Below, one piece after another: positions 24,596 through 32,980 of a stretch of DNA of 64,000 nucleotides (its first letter is position 1; every line of letters starts with the position of its first letter). Source of the DNA: Acinetobacter sp. Ac_5812 (GTDB taxonomy: Bacteria > Pseudomonadota > Gammaproteobacteria > Pseudomonadales > Moraxellaceae). Under the pieces are notes generated by a model. It saw only the letters and a program-made list of their open reading frames with translations. It made no database searches and had not been told where the DNA came from. Location: contig NZ_LXUK01000022.1 in NCBI RefSeq assembly GCF_013072695.1, positions 803,084 through 867,083 on the forward strand, in the 5' to 3' direction. The translations under genes and the position numbers were made by a program.

Positions 24596-25654
24596 TTAAC
24601 CACGTCCTCGTTGCACATCGAAGCCGTCCATTCCACCATAACCAAAACTGACTTGGCGACGGCACCATGGGCAAGTCACGTCCTCGCTAAAACCGTCATA
24701 ACACATCAATTGGCCGCAACCACACATCGCAAAAGCCGTTTCAGCCAAACAATGTGGACACTCTGGGGTACCTTGTAACAGCGTGGTATTAACCTGCTGC
24801 TGATGCTGGGTTTGATCAGACCAAGTGAAATAGTCCTCATCAATTTTGCAGCATTCAGTCAATTGAAAATGATATAAATTCAGGTTGATATTTAGATCTT
24901 GGGGCGCTTGATACTGAATTTCGCGTTCAAATTTCATTAAATAGGGTCGATTCAGTTTGCCACAGCGCCCGACAAAGGTGACACAGTTTTCATCCACTAA
25001 GGTTTTCTTGGCTGGCAAATCCTTGACCAGACGCATATAACGCTCATCAATTGGCGGTAAATGATCTTGCTGCTGCCCATCCCCAATACTTTTACTTTGT
25101 GCAACCACAGAAGCACTAATCCATTGGAAAAACTTTTTAAAGTCTTGTTCATTCAACTCATCAAAAGCAATACAGTGCTCTGTTAATTGCTTGAGCGTTG
25201 CATAATCAACGTTTTTACCCATCCCCAAGGCAATCAACGTACAGCGTCGTGCATATTTCTTTTGCCAGCGGTAAATCGCATCTTTGCATTCATCGGTCGG
25301 ACGACCATCCGTAAACAAATATACGATTGGCTTCCAATCCCCTTTGGTTTCTTCCGTTGTTTTAATCAGATGGCGATCAAATTCATTCATCAAATGTTCT
25401 AAGGCTTTGCCTAAATGTGTCCCACCACCTAAAGGTAATTTCGCAGGATAATAAGCAAATACTTCAACTAACGGAACTAAAGTACGAACAATTCCTGCAA
25501 AGGCAATAACAGAAACATACACGGTTTCCAAGGCATATGGATCTTGACGTAATTGTTGCATAATCAACTGGATGCCTTGTTGCATCTGTTGAATATTTTG
25601 CCCCGCCATCGACTCAGAACAATCCAATACGAAAAAAACAGGTAAACGGCGCAT
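24596..25654 (-). CDS. terY: TerY-type VWA protein with C-terminal metal-binding domain
   Basis: A 352-residue protein. Residues 1-190 are a von Willebrand A domain with an intact metal site: FVLDCSESMAGQ (DxSxS), a Thr in GGGTHLGKAL and TDGRPTDECK. From about 215 comes the TerY-C domain rich in Cys pairs: TFVGRCGKLNRPYLM, TECCKIDEDYF, ECPHCLAETAFAMCGCG, MCYDGFSEDVTCPWCRRQ. These fit two or more zinc sites, RING/ribbon-like. It is the third TerY of the cluster and the only one with this tail. It directly precedes the phosphatase and kinase genes, where VWA-phosphatase-kinase triads are common in Ter systems. Role as a phospho-dependent adaptor is inferred. Confidence 0.87.
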   Translation of the reverse strand: MRRLPVFFVLDCSESMAGQNIQQMQQGIQLIMQQLRQDPYALETVYVSVIAFAGIVRTLVPLVEVFAYYPAKLPLGGGTHLGKALEHLMNEFDRHLIKTTEETKGDWKPIVYLFTDGRPTDECKDAIYRWQKKYARRCTLIALGMGKNVDYATLKQLTEHCIAFDELNEQDFKKFFQWISASVVAQSKSIGDGQQQDHLPPIDERYMRLVKDLPAKKTLVDENCVTFVGRCGKLNRPYLMKFEREIQYQAPQDLNINLNLYHFQLTECCKIDEDYFTWSDQTQHQQQVNTTLLQGTPECPHCLAETAFAMCGCGQLMCYDGFSEDVTCPWCRRQVSFGYGGMDGFDVQRGRG

Positions 25655-25688
25655 CTTCTGATTATCCTTAATGTATTCTTTATTTTAT

Positions 25689-26324
25689 TTACAACACCAA
25701 CTGCACTTCTGGCGGCGGTGGCGGCAATGAAACAGAGCCTGAAATCCCCGCACTACTGCTTCCAACGACGACACTGGCAGACACCCACTTAAAGAATCCT
25801 GCAAAAGATGCTGCATCCATGGTATCCAATACCACCACTTTATCAGTAAGTTGCAGGAGGTGCTCCTGTTTGGCTTTTGGCCCAGCGGCACAGGCAACGA
25901 TACTGGCAAAGTTTAACTGTTGTATGACAGGAATCGCTTGCTGGTAAGCATAGACATCTGAAGGTGAGCCGTCAGTCATCACAAATAACAACGGACGCCA
26001 ATCCCCTTTGACCTCATCGGTACTTTTTTGTAATTGTTGGCTCACTTGTTCTGCCAACAACTCTAACGCAGCTCCCATAAAAGTTGCGCCTGCACTCGGC
26101 ACATCGATATCGGCAAGCTGTACTTGATCTAAAGGCGTTAAAGGCAAATAAACCTTCGCCTCCAGATCAAAGGTAATAATACTTAAATGCACGCTCTCCA
26201 ATGCATAAGGGTCTTGACGCAATGCACTTAACATGGACTGCAAGCCGACGTTCACCGAATGAATTGGTTCACCTCGCATCGATCCTGAGGTATCTAATAA
26301 AATATAAACGGGTAAACGGCGCAT
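25689..26324 (-). CDS. terY: TerY-type VWA protein
   Basis: A 211-residue, single-domain von Willebrand A protein. The start RRLPVYILLDTSGSMRGEPI holds the DTSGS metal site; GATFMGAALELL gives the second-loop Thr and TDGSPSDVYAY the third-loop Asp, so metal-ion binding is expected. The tail is Gly/Ser-rich and ends in PPPPPEVQLVL, almost the same ending as the TerY at 27037 (PPPPPEVNIVL), so the two are recent paralogs or share a partner for this tail. No signal peptide. It lies between the TerX-like gene and the Cys-rich TerY. Confidence 0.87.
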   Translation of the reverse strand: MRRLPVYILLDTSGSMRGEPIHSVNVGLQSMLSALRQDPYALESVHLSIITFDLEAKVYLPLTPLDQVQLADIDVPSAGATFMGAALELLAEQVSQQLQKSTDEVKGDWRPLLFVMTDGSPSDVYAYQQAIPVIQQLNFASIVACAAGPKAKQEHLLQLTDKVVVLDTMDAASFAGFFKWVSASVVVGSSSAGISGSVSLPPPPPEVQLVL

Positions 26325-26360
26325 GTTGTTCTAAACCTTTCTTTAGCCGAAAATCAAATT

Positions 26361-27002
26361 TTAAGCGTATTGTTTTAACCATTCCACAAATGAATCAGAT
26401 TGGGATGCCTGCCCGACTGCATTAAATTTCCATCCTGCTGATTCGCGGACAAGTTCAGCAAACAGTAATGAACGCTGTTGATCATATTGCCCAATACCTG
26501 ACAAATCGAAACGTACCATTTCCTTGCCTGTGGTATCCACTGCACGGATAAATGCATTTTTGACTTGCCCAAAATGTTGTTTATTCTCTGCAGCTTTATA
26601 GATTTGCACCACAAATACGACTTTCTGGTATTGTTGACCAAGGTCATTGAGCTTCACGATAATTTGTTCATCATCGCCATCACCCGCACCTGTACGGTTA
26701 TCACCTGTTAACCAGATATGTCCAGAAGAATGTTTTTGATTATTAAAAAAGATAACATCACTATTTTCTAAGGTAACATTCCCCTGCGCATCTCGCCCCA
26801 GATTATTGACCTTGCCATTGCTCCCCACAAGGAAGGCAATCACATCCAGATCATATTCAGCGCTATTGCCACCAAATAATCCACCAAGAAAGCCTTTTTT
26901 CTGCTCCTGAATATCCCAACCTAAACCAATGGTCACTTGAGACAAATTATTTTCAGTTTTGCTTAGACTTATGCCTTGACCTTTATTTAAACTCACAGCC
27001 AT
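26361..27002 (-). CDS. terX: TerD-family protein, TerX-like
   Basis: A 213-residue TerD-domain protein, the length of E. coli TerX. It begins AVSLNKGQGISLSKTENN, has a Gly-rich insertion (GFLGGLFGGNSAEYDLDV), then the Ca-binding loop GAGDGDDEQIIVKL, HFGQVKNAFIRAVD and LLFAELVRESAGWKFNAVGQ. The insertion before the first acidic motif also occurs in the TerZ-like protein of this cluster. It is placed between two TerY genes at the start of the cluster, as terX is placed with terY genes on enterobacterial plasmids, far from the terA-C-E core. Confidence 0.87.
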   Translation of the reverse strand: MAVSLNKGQGISLSKTENNLSQVTIGLGWDIQEQKKGFLGGLFGGNSAEYDLDVIAFLVGSNGKVNNLGRDAQGNVTLENSDVIFFNNQKHSSGHIWLTGDNRTGAGDGDDEQIIVKLNDLGQQYQKVVFVVQIYKAAENKQHFGQVKNAFIRAVDTTGKEMVRFDLSGIGQYDQQRSLLFAELVRESAGWKFNAVGQASQSDSFVEWLKQYA

Positions 27003-27036
27003 GGTTTTACCCTCTTATTTAATCTTTGTTTTGCTT

Positions 27037-27675
27037 TTATAGTACGATGTTGACTTCAGGCGGTGGTGGTGGCAGATCACCTAAACCAGTGACTTCTTTT
27101 TGTCCAGCATCCACTTTCTGGCTGCCTGTTGAAATACTGGCAGAAACCCATTTAAAGAATGCTTTAATCGTATTTGAATCTGCCGTTGCCAATTCAACAA
27201 CAACTTCTGTGATTTGTTTTAAAATTGAAGTATCAGCGCCATGTCCTGCTGCACAAGCCACGATCACGCCTGTTTTGACTTGTTGTAAACGTTGCAACCC
27301 TTTACGCCAATCATCTGTTGGCACGCCATCCGTCATAATGAAAATTAAAGGCTTCCAGTCACCTTTGACATCTACTGTGGTTTTTGCCACTTCTTGTTCA
27401 ATTTTATCGGCTAATAGCGTTAAAGCATCACCCAATGCTGTAGTCCCAGTGACTTGCAAATCTGGCGCTTGAAAGGCGGCCAATTCAGTTAAAGGGACTA
27501 ACTGTTTGGCTTGACTATCAAAACTAATTAAAGATAAATAAGCCGTTTCCAGCGCATAAGGATCTTGACGTAAAGTCGAAAGTAAAATTTGTACCCCATT
27601 TTTTACGGCTTCTATGGGCTCACCGTGCATAGAGCCTGAGGTATCAAGTAATAAATAAACTGGCAAACGACGCAT
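27037..27675 (-). CDS. terY: TerY-type VWA protein, first gene of the Ter cluster
   Basis: A 212-residue VWA protein very similar to the one at 25689. The metal site is DTSGSMHGEPI near the N-terminus, with GTTALGDALTLL and TDGVPTDDWRKGL as the other two loops. The C-terminus is GLGDLPPPPPEVNIVL. It is the first gene of the leftward Ter run; the region of about 110 bases between it and dnaX carries a 26-bp palindrome that may control the operon. VWA proteins of this type bind metal and partners through the same site; partners here are probably TerD proteins, the kinase or the phosphatase (inference). Confidence 0.88.
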   Translation of the reverse strand: MRRLPVYLLLDTSGSMHGEPIEAVKNGVQILLSTLRQDPYALETAYLSLISFDSQAKQLVPLTELAAFQAPDLQVTGTTALGDALTLLADKIEQEVAKTTVDVKGDWKPLIFIMTDGVPTDDWRKGLQRLQQVKTGVIVACAAGHGADTSILKQITEVVVELATADSNTIKAFFKWVSASISTGSQKVDAGQKEVTGLGDLPPPPPEVNIVL

Positions 27676-27714
27676 TATTTTTTTACCCTTATTTCGTTAT
27701 GATTTAAATTTTAA

Positions 27715-27740
27715 ACATAGATTACACTGTTAACCTATGT
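27715..27740. promoter_or_regulatory. 26-bp palindrome upstream of the Ter cluster
   Basis: Arms ACATAG-A-TTA and TAA-C-CTATGT flank a 6-base centre (CACTGT); 9 of 10 arm positions are complementary, and the odd pair becomes a G-U wobble in RNA on the minus strand. It lies 40 bases upstream of the first terY start and 46 bases after dnaX ends. As DNA it could be an operator for a dimeric regulator of the Ter operon; as RNA it could be a weak dnaX terminator (followed by TTTAAAATTT). The sequence cannot decide between these. Confidence 0.4.
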
Positions 27741-27785
27741 AAATCATTACAAAGTAAAAAATAAATACTCTTCTGTCTATTCCAA

Positions 27786-29786
27786 CTAAGGCTTGAGCTG
27801 AATATTGACCAATTCAGCATCAAAAGTATCGACCAGATTCTTAATTGTCGGCTCTTGGTGTAATAGCTCGACTGCACGATGATAGGCTCTTTCTTTACGC
27901 TCATTCTGCATCATTAAAGGCGTATTGGAATCAACCGCAGCATATTGCACACTGAACAACGTTTGTGGCCATTGTGTTTTTAATGCATCCTCCAAGCCAT
28001 GCTGCAATTGCGACAACATGCCTTCATACTCTTGAGGAATCTGAAAAACAGAAACGGCATTGATCTGTCCTTGCATCACACCATGTTGGGCTAACTCTTG
28101 AACAGCAGGTGAAAGCTGGCTGGTTCTGAACCAATATTCCCACTTTTCTAAATTCCACTCACCTTCCAAAACCTGCTCACGCAATTTTAAAATATCTTGA
28201 GGCATCAAGTCTGTTTGCCCAAAATCTTGCTGCTGTATTAGCGATCCAACAGGCTGATCTACGACAACAATCGATTCCGAAACAACCACTTCAAGCACTG
28301 GCTCTGCGATGAGATCAAGTTCCTGTTCAGCTTGAGGCTGCTTCAGCTGTACTTGAGGATTTTGCTCAATAGGAAAAACCAGCACATCATCCGCCTCAAC
28401 GATATTCGACTGAATCGTGTGTTGTTGCGCTGATACATCCAATCCAATTAACTGGCCGTCCTCGGCATCAAACACCATGAGATGAGGATTTTGATTGCGC
28501 TGTTCAGGTTCAGGTTCAGGTTCAGGTTCAGGTTCAGGTTCAGGTTCAGGTTCAGGTTCAGGTTCAGGTTCAGGTTCAACGCTAACCGTTTCTTGCTGAA
28601 CTGCAAACTGATTTTCTGTACTTAAATCCGGTACGGGCTGATGCGCTTCAGGCGCTGTAATTTGCGCAACAGGTGTTGCAGTTACGGTAACTTCATTCAA
28701 AGTCAAAGGTCTAAACGCCAGTAAACGCAACACCGTCATTTCAAAGCCTTGCTCTTGCGTCACCGCAAGTTGCAACTCAGCTCGACCTTTACAGGCAATT
28801 TGATAATACAACTGCAAATCTTGAGCAGAAATGAGTTTCGACAATTGTAGAATCTTCTGGTTAATTTCTTCACTATATTTCAGTGCAAGATCAGGCAAGT
28901 ATTGCAACAATGCCAGTTCATGCAAGGTAGAAACCAATTGATCCAAAACCAAAGATACGTCTAAAGCTTGCTGTCTAAATTGTAGAAGGAGCTGACTTAC
29001 CCGTGCTTGCTGATTTTGATGAATCGCTAAAATCAGATCATAAATAATGGTTCGGTCAATTAAGCCCAACATGTCTTTGACATCTTGATGATGGATAGCA
29101 CCTTGACCATAGGCAATCGCTTGGTCAGTTAACGATAACGCATCGCGCAATGAACCTTGTGCAGATTCAGCAATTTGCCAAATCGCATCTTGATCGGCTT
29201 CGATCTGTTCTTTATTTAAAATTGCAGTCAAATGTTCTGTGATTTCATCGACAGCCAAAGGACGTAAGGTAAATTGTAAACAGCGTGAGATGACGGTAAT
29301 AGGCAGTTTTTGTGGATCTGTCGTTGCAAAGAGGAACTTTACATGCTCTGGTGGTTCTTCCAGTGTCTTGAGCAAGGCATTGAATGAATGCGTTGAAAGC
29401 ATATGCACTTCATCGATTAGATAAACTTTGAAACGGCCCTGCGTCGGCGCATAAGGCACATTGTCAAGTAACTCGCGGGTATCCTCAACCTTGGTCCGTG
29501 ATGCCGCATCGATTTCAATTAAATCAATAAAACGACCTTCATTTACGGCCTTACAAGTTGCACAAACTTCACACGGCGTTGAAGTCACGCCTGTCTCGCA
29601 GTTCAAACATTTGGCTAAAATACGGGCAATCGTGGTTTTACCGACACCTCGCGTTCCAGTAAACAAGTAAGCATGATGCAAACGGCCACGTTCCAGTGCG
29701 CTGGTTAAAGCACGAGAAACATGGTTTTGCCCCACTAACTCATTGAAATTACGTGGACGGTATTTTCTTGCCAGTACTTGATACAT
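27786..29786 (-). CDS. dnaX: DNA polymerase III subunit tau (DnaX)
   Basis: The clamp-loader ATPase and organiser of the replicative polymerase, 666 residues. Domain I has YQVLARKYRPRNFNELVGQ, Walker A GTRGVGKTTIAR, the four-Cys zinc module (CLNCETGVTSTPCEVCATC), Walker B VYLIDEVHMLS and the sensor/SRC motif SRCLQF. Domains II-III run to about 375. A low-complexity linker with 12 Glu-Pro pairs joins these to the C-terminal alpha/DnaB-binding part. The ATG at 29786 follows AAAAGGAGCATTC; a longer frame to 29933 adds 49 non-homologous residues. No E. coli-type A6G slippery site for the gamma form was seen near the linker. The Ter cluster begins 110 bases downstream on the same strand. Confidence 0.95.
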   Translation of the reverse strand: MYQVLARKYRPRNFNELVGQNHVSRALTSALERGRLHHAYLFTGTRGVGKTTIARILAKCLNCETGVTSTPCEVCATCKAVNEGRFIDLIEIDAASRTKVEDTRELLDNVPYAPTQGRFKVYLIDEVHMLSTHSFNALLKTLEEPPEHVKFLFATTDPQKLPITVISRCLQFTLRPLAVDEITEHLTAILNKEQIEADQDAIWQIAESAQGSLRDALSLTDQAIAYGQGAIHHQDVKDMLGLIDRTIIYDLILAIHQNQQARVSQLLLQFRQQALDVSLVLDQLVSTLHELALLQYLPDLALKYSEEINQKILQLSKLISAQDLQLYYQIACKGRAELQLAVTQEQGFEMTVLRLLAFRPLTLNEVTVTATPVAQITAPEAHQPVPDLSTENQFAVQQETVSVEPEPEPEPEPEPEPEPEPEPEPEPEQRNQNPHLMVFDAEDGQLIGLDVSAQQHTIQSNIVEADDVLVFPIEQNPQVQLKQPQAEQELDLIAEPVLEVVVSESIVVVDQPVGSLIQQQDFGQTDLMPQDILKLREQVLEGEWNLEKWEYWFRTSQLSPAVQELAQHGVMQGQINAVSVFQIPQEYEGMLSQLQHGLEDALKTQWPQTLFSVQYAAVDSNTPLMMQNERKERAYHRAVELLHQEPTIKNLVDTFDAELVNIQLKP
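28507..28578. repeat. Hexanucleotide tandem repeat in dnaX
   Basis: Twelve exact copies of GGTTCA (plus strand) in tandem, coding on the minus strand for 12 Glu-Pro pairs in the tau linker. Because the unit is 6 bases, copy-number change keeps the reading frame and only alters linker length. Perfect short repeats like this slip easily in replication, so strain-to-strain length variation is expected. Confidence 0.95.
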
Positions 29787-29988
29787 GAATGCTCCTTTTT
29801 GCGTCTTAAGCATACTGTTTTTTTGAAAGTCTGTGAATGAATCCGCTTCTAATTGATCAAGATTAAATACATTGCTGCACTTTTGATGACTATTTCTGAG
29901 TTTTTCATCACGTTCAGACAAGACTTGCACCAATATTCAACTCAAGGGAGAATACGCACTAATTTATATGTTGTTGGTTTTATTTCCC

Positions 29989-31155
29989 ATGTCTCAATCT
30001 TTAACGGTACTCGGCGGCATTAGTGCAGAACAATTTCTTAATGAATATTGGCAGAAAAAGCCGTTGCTGGTCCGTAATGCAATGCCTGAAATTATTGGCT
30101 TATTAGAACCAGCAGATGTTCAAGAACTGGCATTGGAAGAAGATGTCACTGCCCGTTTAATCCGTCAAAAGAATAAAAATCCAAATGAGTGGCATGTGAA
30201 ATCATCCCCTTTAACCAAAGGTGATTTCCAAAAGCTGCCGAATCTTTGGACACTTTTGGTTCAAGCAGTAGATCATTATTCATTTGATATTTCGGAACTT
30301 TGGAAGAAATTTCCTTTTATTCCTCAATGGCGCCACGATGACATCATGGTGTCTTACGCACCTAAAGGCGGCTCTGTTGGTAAGCACTTCGATTTTTATG
30401 ATGTATTCTTGGTTCAAGGTCATGGTCATCGCCGTTGGCAATTGGGCCAAATGTGCAATGAATCAACTGAGTTTTTGCCAGATCAACCGCTGAAGCTTTT
30501 AGCCGACTTAGACATTCATTTTGATGAAGTTCTTGCCCCAGGCGACCTTCTTTATGTACCACCAGGCCTTGCGCATTATGGTGTGGCGGAAGATGATTGC
30601 TTAACCTACTCTTTTGGCTTCCGTATGCCAAACCTTTCAGAAATGATTGATCAAGTTAGTGATAAATTTGCAGAAAATACCTTACTCAAAAATCCATTGA
30701 TCGATATTGCACGCCAGCAAACAGCACATCTAGGGGAAATTAACAGTACTGAGTTTTCATATTTAAAGACTCAATTACTTGATTTCCTCACTCAGGCGCC
30801 TGAATTTGATGCAGCGATCATGGCCTATATGAGTGAAGCAAGCTATCCAAACAACATTCCAGAACCTGAAGAAGTTGATGCTCATGATGTTGCCGAGATT
30901 ATTGGTGCGGATTATCAAATTATTCTAGAACCAGCCTCTCGTTTGCTTTACAGAAAACAAGATGAGTCTCTTGAATTTTGGGCAAATGGCGATACCGTTT
31001 GCGTATCAGAAACGTTTATTCCATTTTTGAAACAAATTGCAGATGGTGAAAGCCTCTTGCTAGATGAACGATTTAATGACGTCGAGATTCTAGAAGATAT
31101 CACAATGCTGCTTAATACCGCCGTTGTGATGTTATTACCGCCAAACGAAAACTAG
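29989..31155 (+). CDS. roxA: Ribosomal protein L16 arginine hydroxylase-type cupin (RoxA/YcfD)
   Basis: A 2-oxoglutarate/Fe(II) oxygenase of the JmjC-like ribosomal-oxygenase family; E. coli YcfD hydroxylates an Arg of ribosomal protein L16. The 388-residue protein has LNEYWQKKPLLVRNAMPEI, the iron-binding HFDFYDVFLVQGHGHRRW (HxD), LAPGDLLYVPPGLAHYG with the distal His, and YSFGFRMPNLSEMID, then a winged-helix-like C-terminus. The ATG at 29989 fits the family N-terminus but has no ribosome-binding site; an ATG at 29968 lies 17 bases from AAGGGAG, so the start is uncertain by 7 codons. It is divergent from dnaX. A strong terminator follows. Confidence 0.88.
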   Translation: MSQSLTVLGGISAEQFLNEYWQKKPLLVRNAMPEIIGLLEPADVQELALEEDVTARLIRQKNKNPNEWHVKSSPLTKGDFQKLPNLWTLLVQAVDHYSFDISELWKKFPFIPQWRHDDIMVSYAPKGGSVGKHFDFYDVFLVQGHGHRRWQLGQMCNESTEFLPDQPLKLLADLDIHFDEVLAPGDLLYVPPGLAHYGVAEDDCLTYSFGFRMPNLSEMIDQVSDKFAENTLLKNPLIDIARQQTAHLGEINSTEFSYLKTQLLDFLTQAPEFDAAIMAYMSEASYPNNIPEPEEVDAHDVAEIIGADYQIILEPASRLLYRKQDESLEFWANGDTVCVSETFIPFLKQIADGESLLLDERFNDVEILEDITMLLNTAVVMLLPPNEN

Positions 31156-31169
31156 AACATTCATTTTCC

Positions 31170-31203
31170 TGTGGATAGAGATTAAACTCTATCCACATTT
31201 ATC
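31170..31203 (+). terminator. Intrinsic terminator after the ribosomal oxygenase gene
   Basis: Perfect 11-base-pair stem TGTGGATAGAG/CTCTATCCACA with a 6-base loop, followed by TTTATCT. It starts 15 bases after the stop codon. Confidence 0.65.
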
Positions 31204-31353
31204 TAAAATACAGATCAAAAAATAAAACCCTACTTTTTTTAATGATTACATTTTAAAGCTTGAAAAAGAAAATTATTTTAATAGACTAAATTTAATTCAT
31301 TACAAAAACATCACATACAAATCAGTTCATGAAAACAAATTGGAGACTTACTC

Positions 31354-32409
31354 GTGTTTAAAAAAATATTATGCCTTTCTTTTATTGCATCTTCATTGAT
31401 TCTACAAACTAGCCATGCTTGTACGCGTGCCGTTTATTTAGGCAATAATGATCATATTATTACTGGCCGTTCAATGGACTGGAAAGTTGATGTGGCCACC
31501 AACCTCTGGATTTTACCCAGTGGTGTAATTCGTGACAGCAATGCAGGACCAAAATCTTTAAAATGGAAAGCCAAATATGGCAGTGTGATTGCCACAGGTT
31601 ATGATATTTCAACGACTGATGGTATGAATGAGGCTGGATTGGTTGCCAATGTATTATGGTTGGTTGAGTCACAATATCCAGACACCAAGCAATCTAAAAA
31701 ACCCCAATTGAGTATCTCCGCTTGGGCGCAATATGTACTCGACAATTATGCCAGCGTTGCTGAAGCTGTCAGTGCGTTGGAAAAAGAGCCTTTTGATCTG
31801 ATAACTGACAGCGTGCCTGGCGAACAACGCCTCGCAACGTTACATTTATCGATTTCAGATAAAACTGGTGATAGTGCGATTATTGAATATATTGATGGCA
31901 AGCAAGTCATTCATCATAATAAAAAATACCAAGTCATGACCAACTCCCCGACCTTTGATCAACAACTGGCGCTGAATACGTATTGGCAACAAATTGGCGG
32001 AACAGTGATGTTACCTGGTACCAATCGTGCTGCTGATCGCTTTGCACGTGCTTCTTTTTATATCAATGCGATTCCTAAAAATGACACCCCTAAAGATGCT
32101 TTAGCATCGGTCTTTAGTGTGATTCGTAATGCATCTGTGCCTTATGGTTTAAATACTGCAGAAGAACCGAATATTTCATCTACACGCTGGCGAACTGTCG
32201 CAGACCATAAACAGCTACTCTATTTCTTTGAATCTGCTGTTTCTCCAAATGTATTTTGGGTAGATTTAAAGAAAATTAACTTTAAAGATGGTTTAGCGCG
32301 TAAACTTGATCTTGGCAAAGATCAACAAAATACTTTTGCTGGTGATGCAACCGATCAATTTAAAATATCAAAACCATTTGAATTTCTTGGTCCACAACTA
32401 CATCATTAA
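31354..32409 (+). CDS. Exported linear amide C-N hydrolase (choloylglycine hydrolase family)
   Basis: A 351-residue N-terminal-nucleophile hydrolase related to penicillin V acylase and bile-salt hydrolase. A signal peptide (KKILCLSFIASSLILQTSHA) ends exactly before Cys23, so cleavage would expose the catalytic Cys as the new N-terminus: CTRAVYLGNN. Family residues visible include GRSMDWKVD (Arg and Asp), the Asn of MTNSPTFDQQL and the Arg of GTNRAADRFARA. Substrates of relatives are N-acyl amides: penicillin V, bile salts or acyl-homoserine lactones. The start is GTG, with GGAG 10 bases upstream. It is followed 37 bases later by a lipoprotein gene, perhaps the same transcript. Confidence 0.88.
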   Translation: MFKKILCLSFIASSLILQTSHACTRAVYLGNNDHIITGRSMDWKVDVATNLWILPSGVIRDSNAGPKSLKWKAKYGSVIATGYDISTTDGMNEAGLVANVLWLVESQYPDTKQSKKPQLSISAWAQYVLDNYASVAEAVSALEKEPFDLITDSVPGEQRLATLHLSISDKTGDSAIIEYIDGKQVIHHNKKYQVMTNSPTFDQQLALNTYWQQIGGTVMLPGTNRAADRFARASFYINAIPKNDTPKDALASVFSVIRNASVPYGLNTAEEPNISSTRWRTVADHKQLLYFFESAVSPNVFWVDLKKINFKDGLARKLDLGKDQQNTFAGDATDQFKISKPFEFLGPQLHH

Positions 32410-32446
32410 CATTGAAATATTGAGTACATCCTAGAGAGTTAAAAAG

Positions 32447-32959
32447 ATGAAAAAAACTTTAAGTTTACTGAGCCTTTGTATTGTGATGAGTGGCTGCGCG
32501 ACCTTACCTGACTCTTCTGCAAACTCAACAGGCAATCTCGCAACCGCTGGCTCTTTGAACTGCAAAGCCAACGAACTTTGCCCGAATGTTTTTGTTGAAT
32601 GGGATAAACAACACAAAGAGCAATTAAGAGTCGAGACGGTACTCGACAGTAGTTATGATTATTATGATATCAAAAGCCTCACTTTCTTAATCGATGATAA
32701 GACTTTTACTTATCAGCCAATTGGCCCAACACAGCAAAAAGACATCAATCGACTCATTCCAAGACGCTCATCGAATAGCTTCATTCTGCCAAGTACATTC
32801 CTTTACGAACTGAAAAAAGCGAAAAATGTCGAACTTTCGATCGCAACAGATAAAGGCAACATCAAACGTTCAGTCTATACCCCAAGCCAGCAATCTATGC
32901 TTTACCATAATTTTATAAAGCTAATTGCAACACTACCATCACAGCAAAACAAATCTTAA
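32447..32959 (+). CDS. Hypothetical lipoprotein
   Basis: A 170-residue protein with a lipoprotein signal: short hydrophobic core and lipobox MSGC, Cys17 being the lipid-modified residue. The mature part has two more Cys close together (LNCKANELCPNVFVEW) and a beta-rich rest (VETVLDSSYDYYDIKSLTFLID; KNVELSIATDKGNIKRSVY). No domain name was recognised. Sorting signals favour outer-membrane anchoring, as there is no Asp at +2 (Ala-Thr follow Cys). It lies 37 bases after the amide hydrolase gene and ends in a terminator, so the pair may be an operon. Confidence 0.72.
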   Translation: MKKTLSLLSLCIVMSGCATLPDSSANSTGNLATAGSLNCKANELCPNVFVEWDKQHKEQLRVETVLDSSYDYYDIKSLTFLIDDKTFTYQPIGPTQQKDINRLIPRRSSNSFILPSTFLYELKKAKNVELSIATDKGNIKRSVYTPSQQSMLYHNFIKLIATLPSQQNKS

Positions 32960-32980
32960 AATAGAAAATTATACGATGAA

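Noticed and set aside
9661..27785. Genomic-island boundaries (integrase, tRNA, direct repeats) around the Ter cluster
   Set aside because: No integrase, transposase, tRNA gene or flanking direct repeat could be found by eye; horizontal gain is possible but not supported by visible ends.
28480..28700. Programmed frameshift site in dnaX giving the gamma subunit
   Set aside because: No A6G-type slippery heptamer with a following hairpin was seen around the linker.
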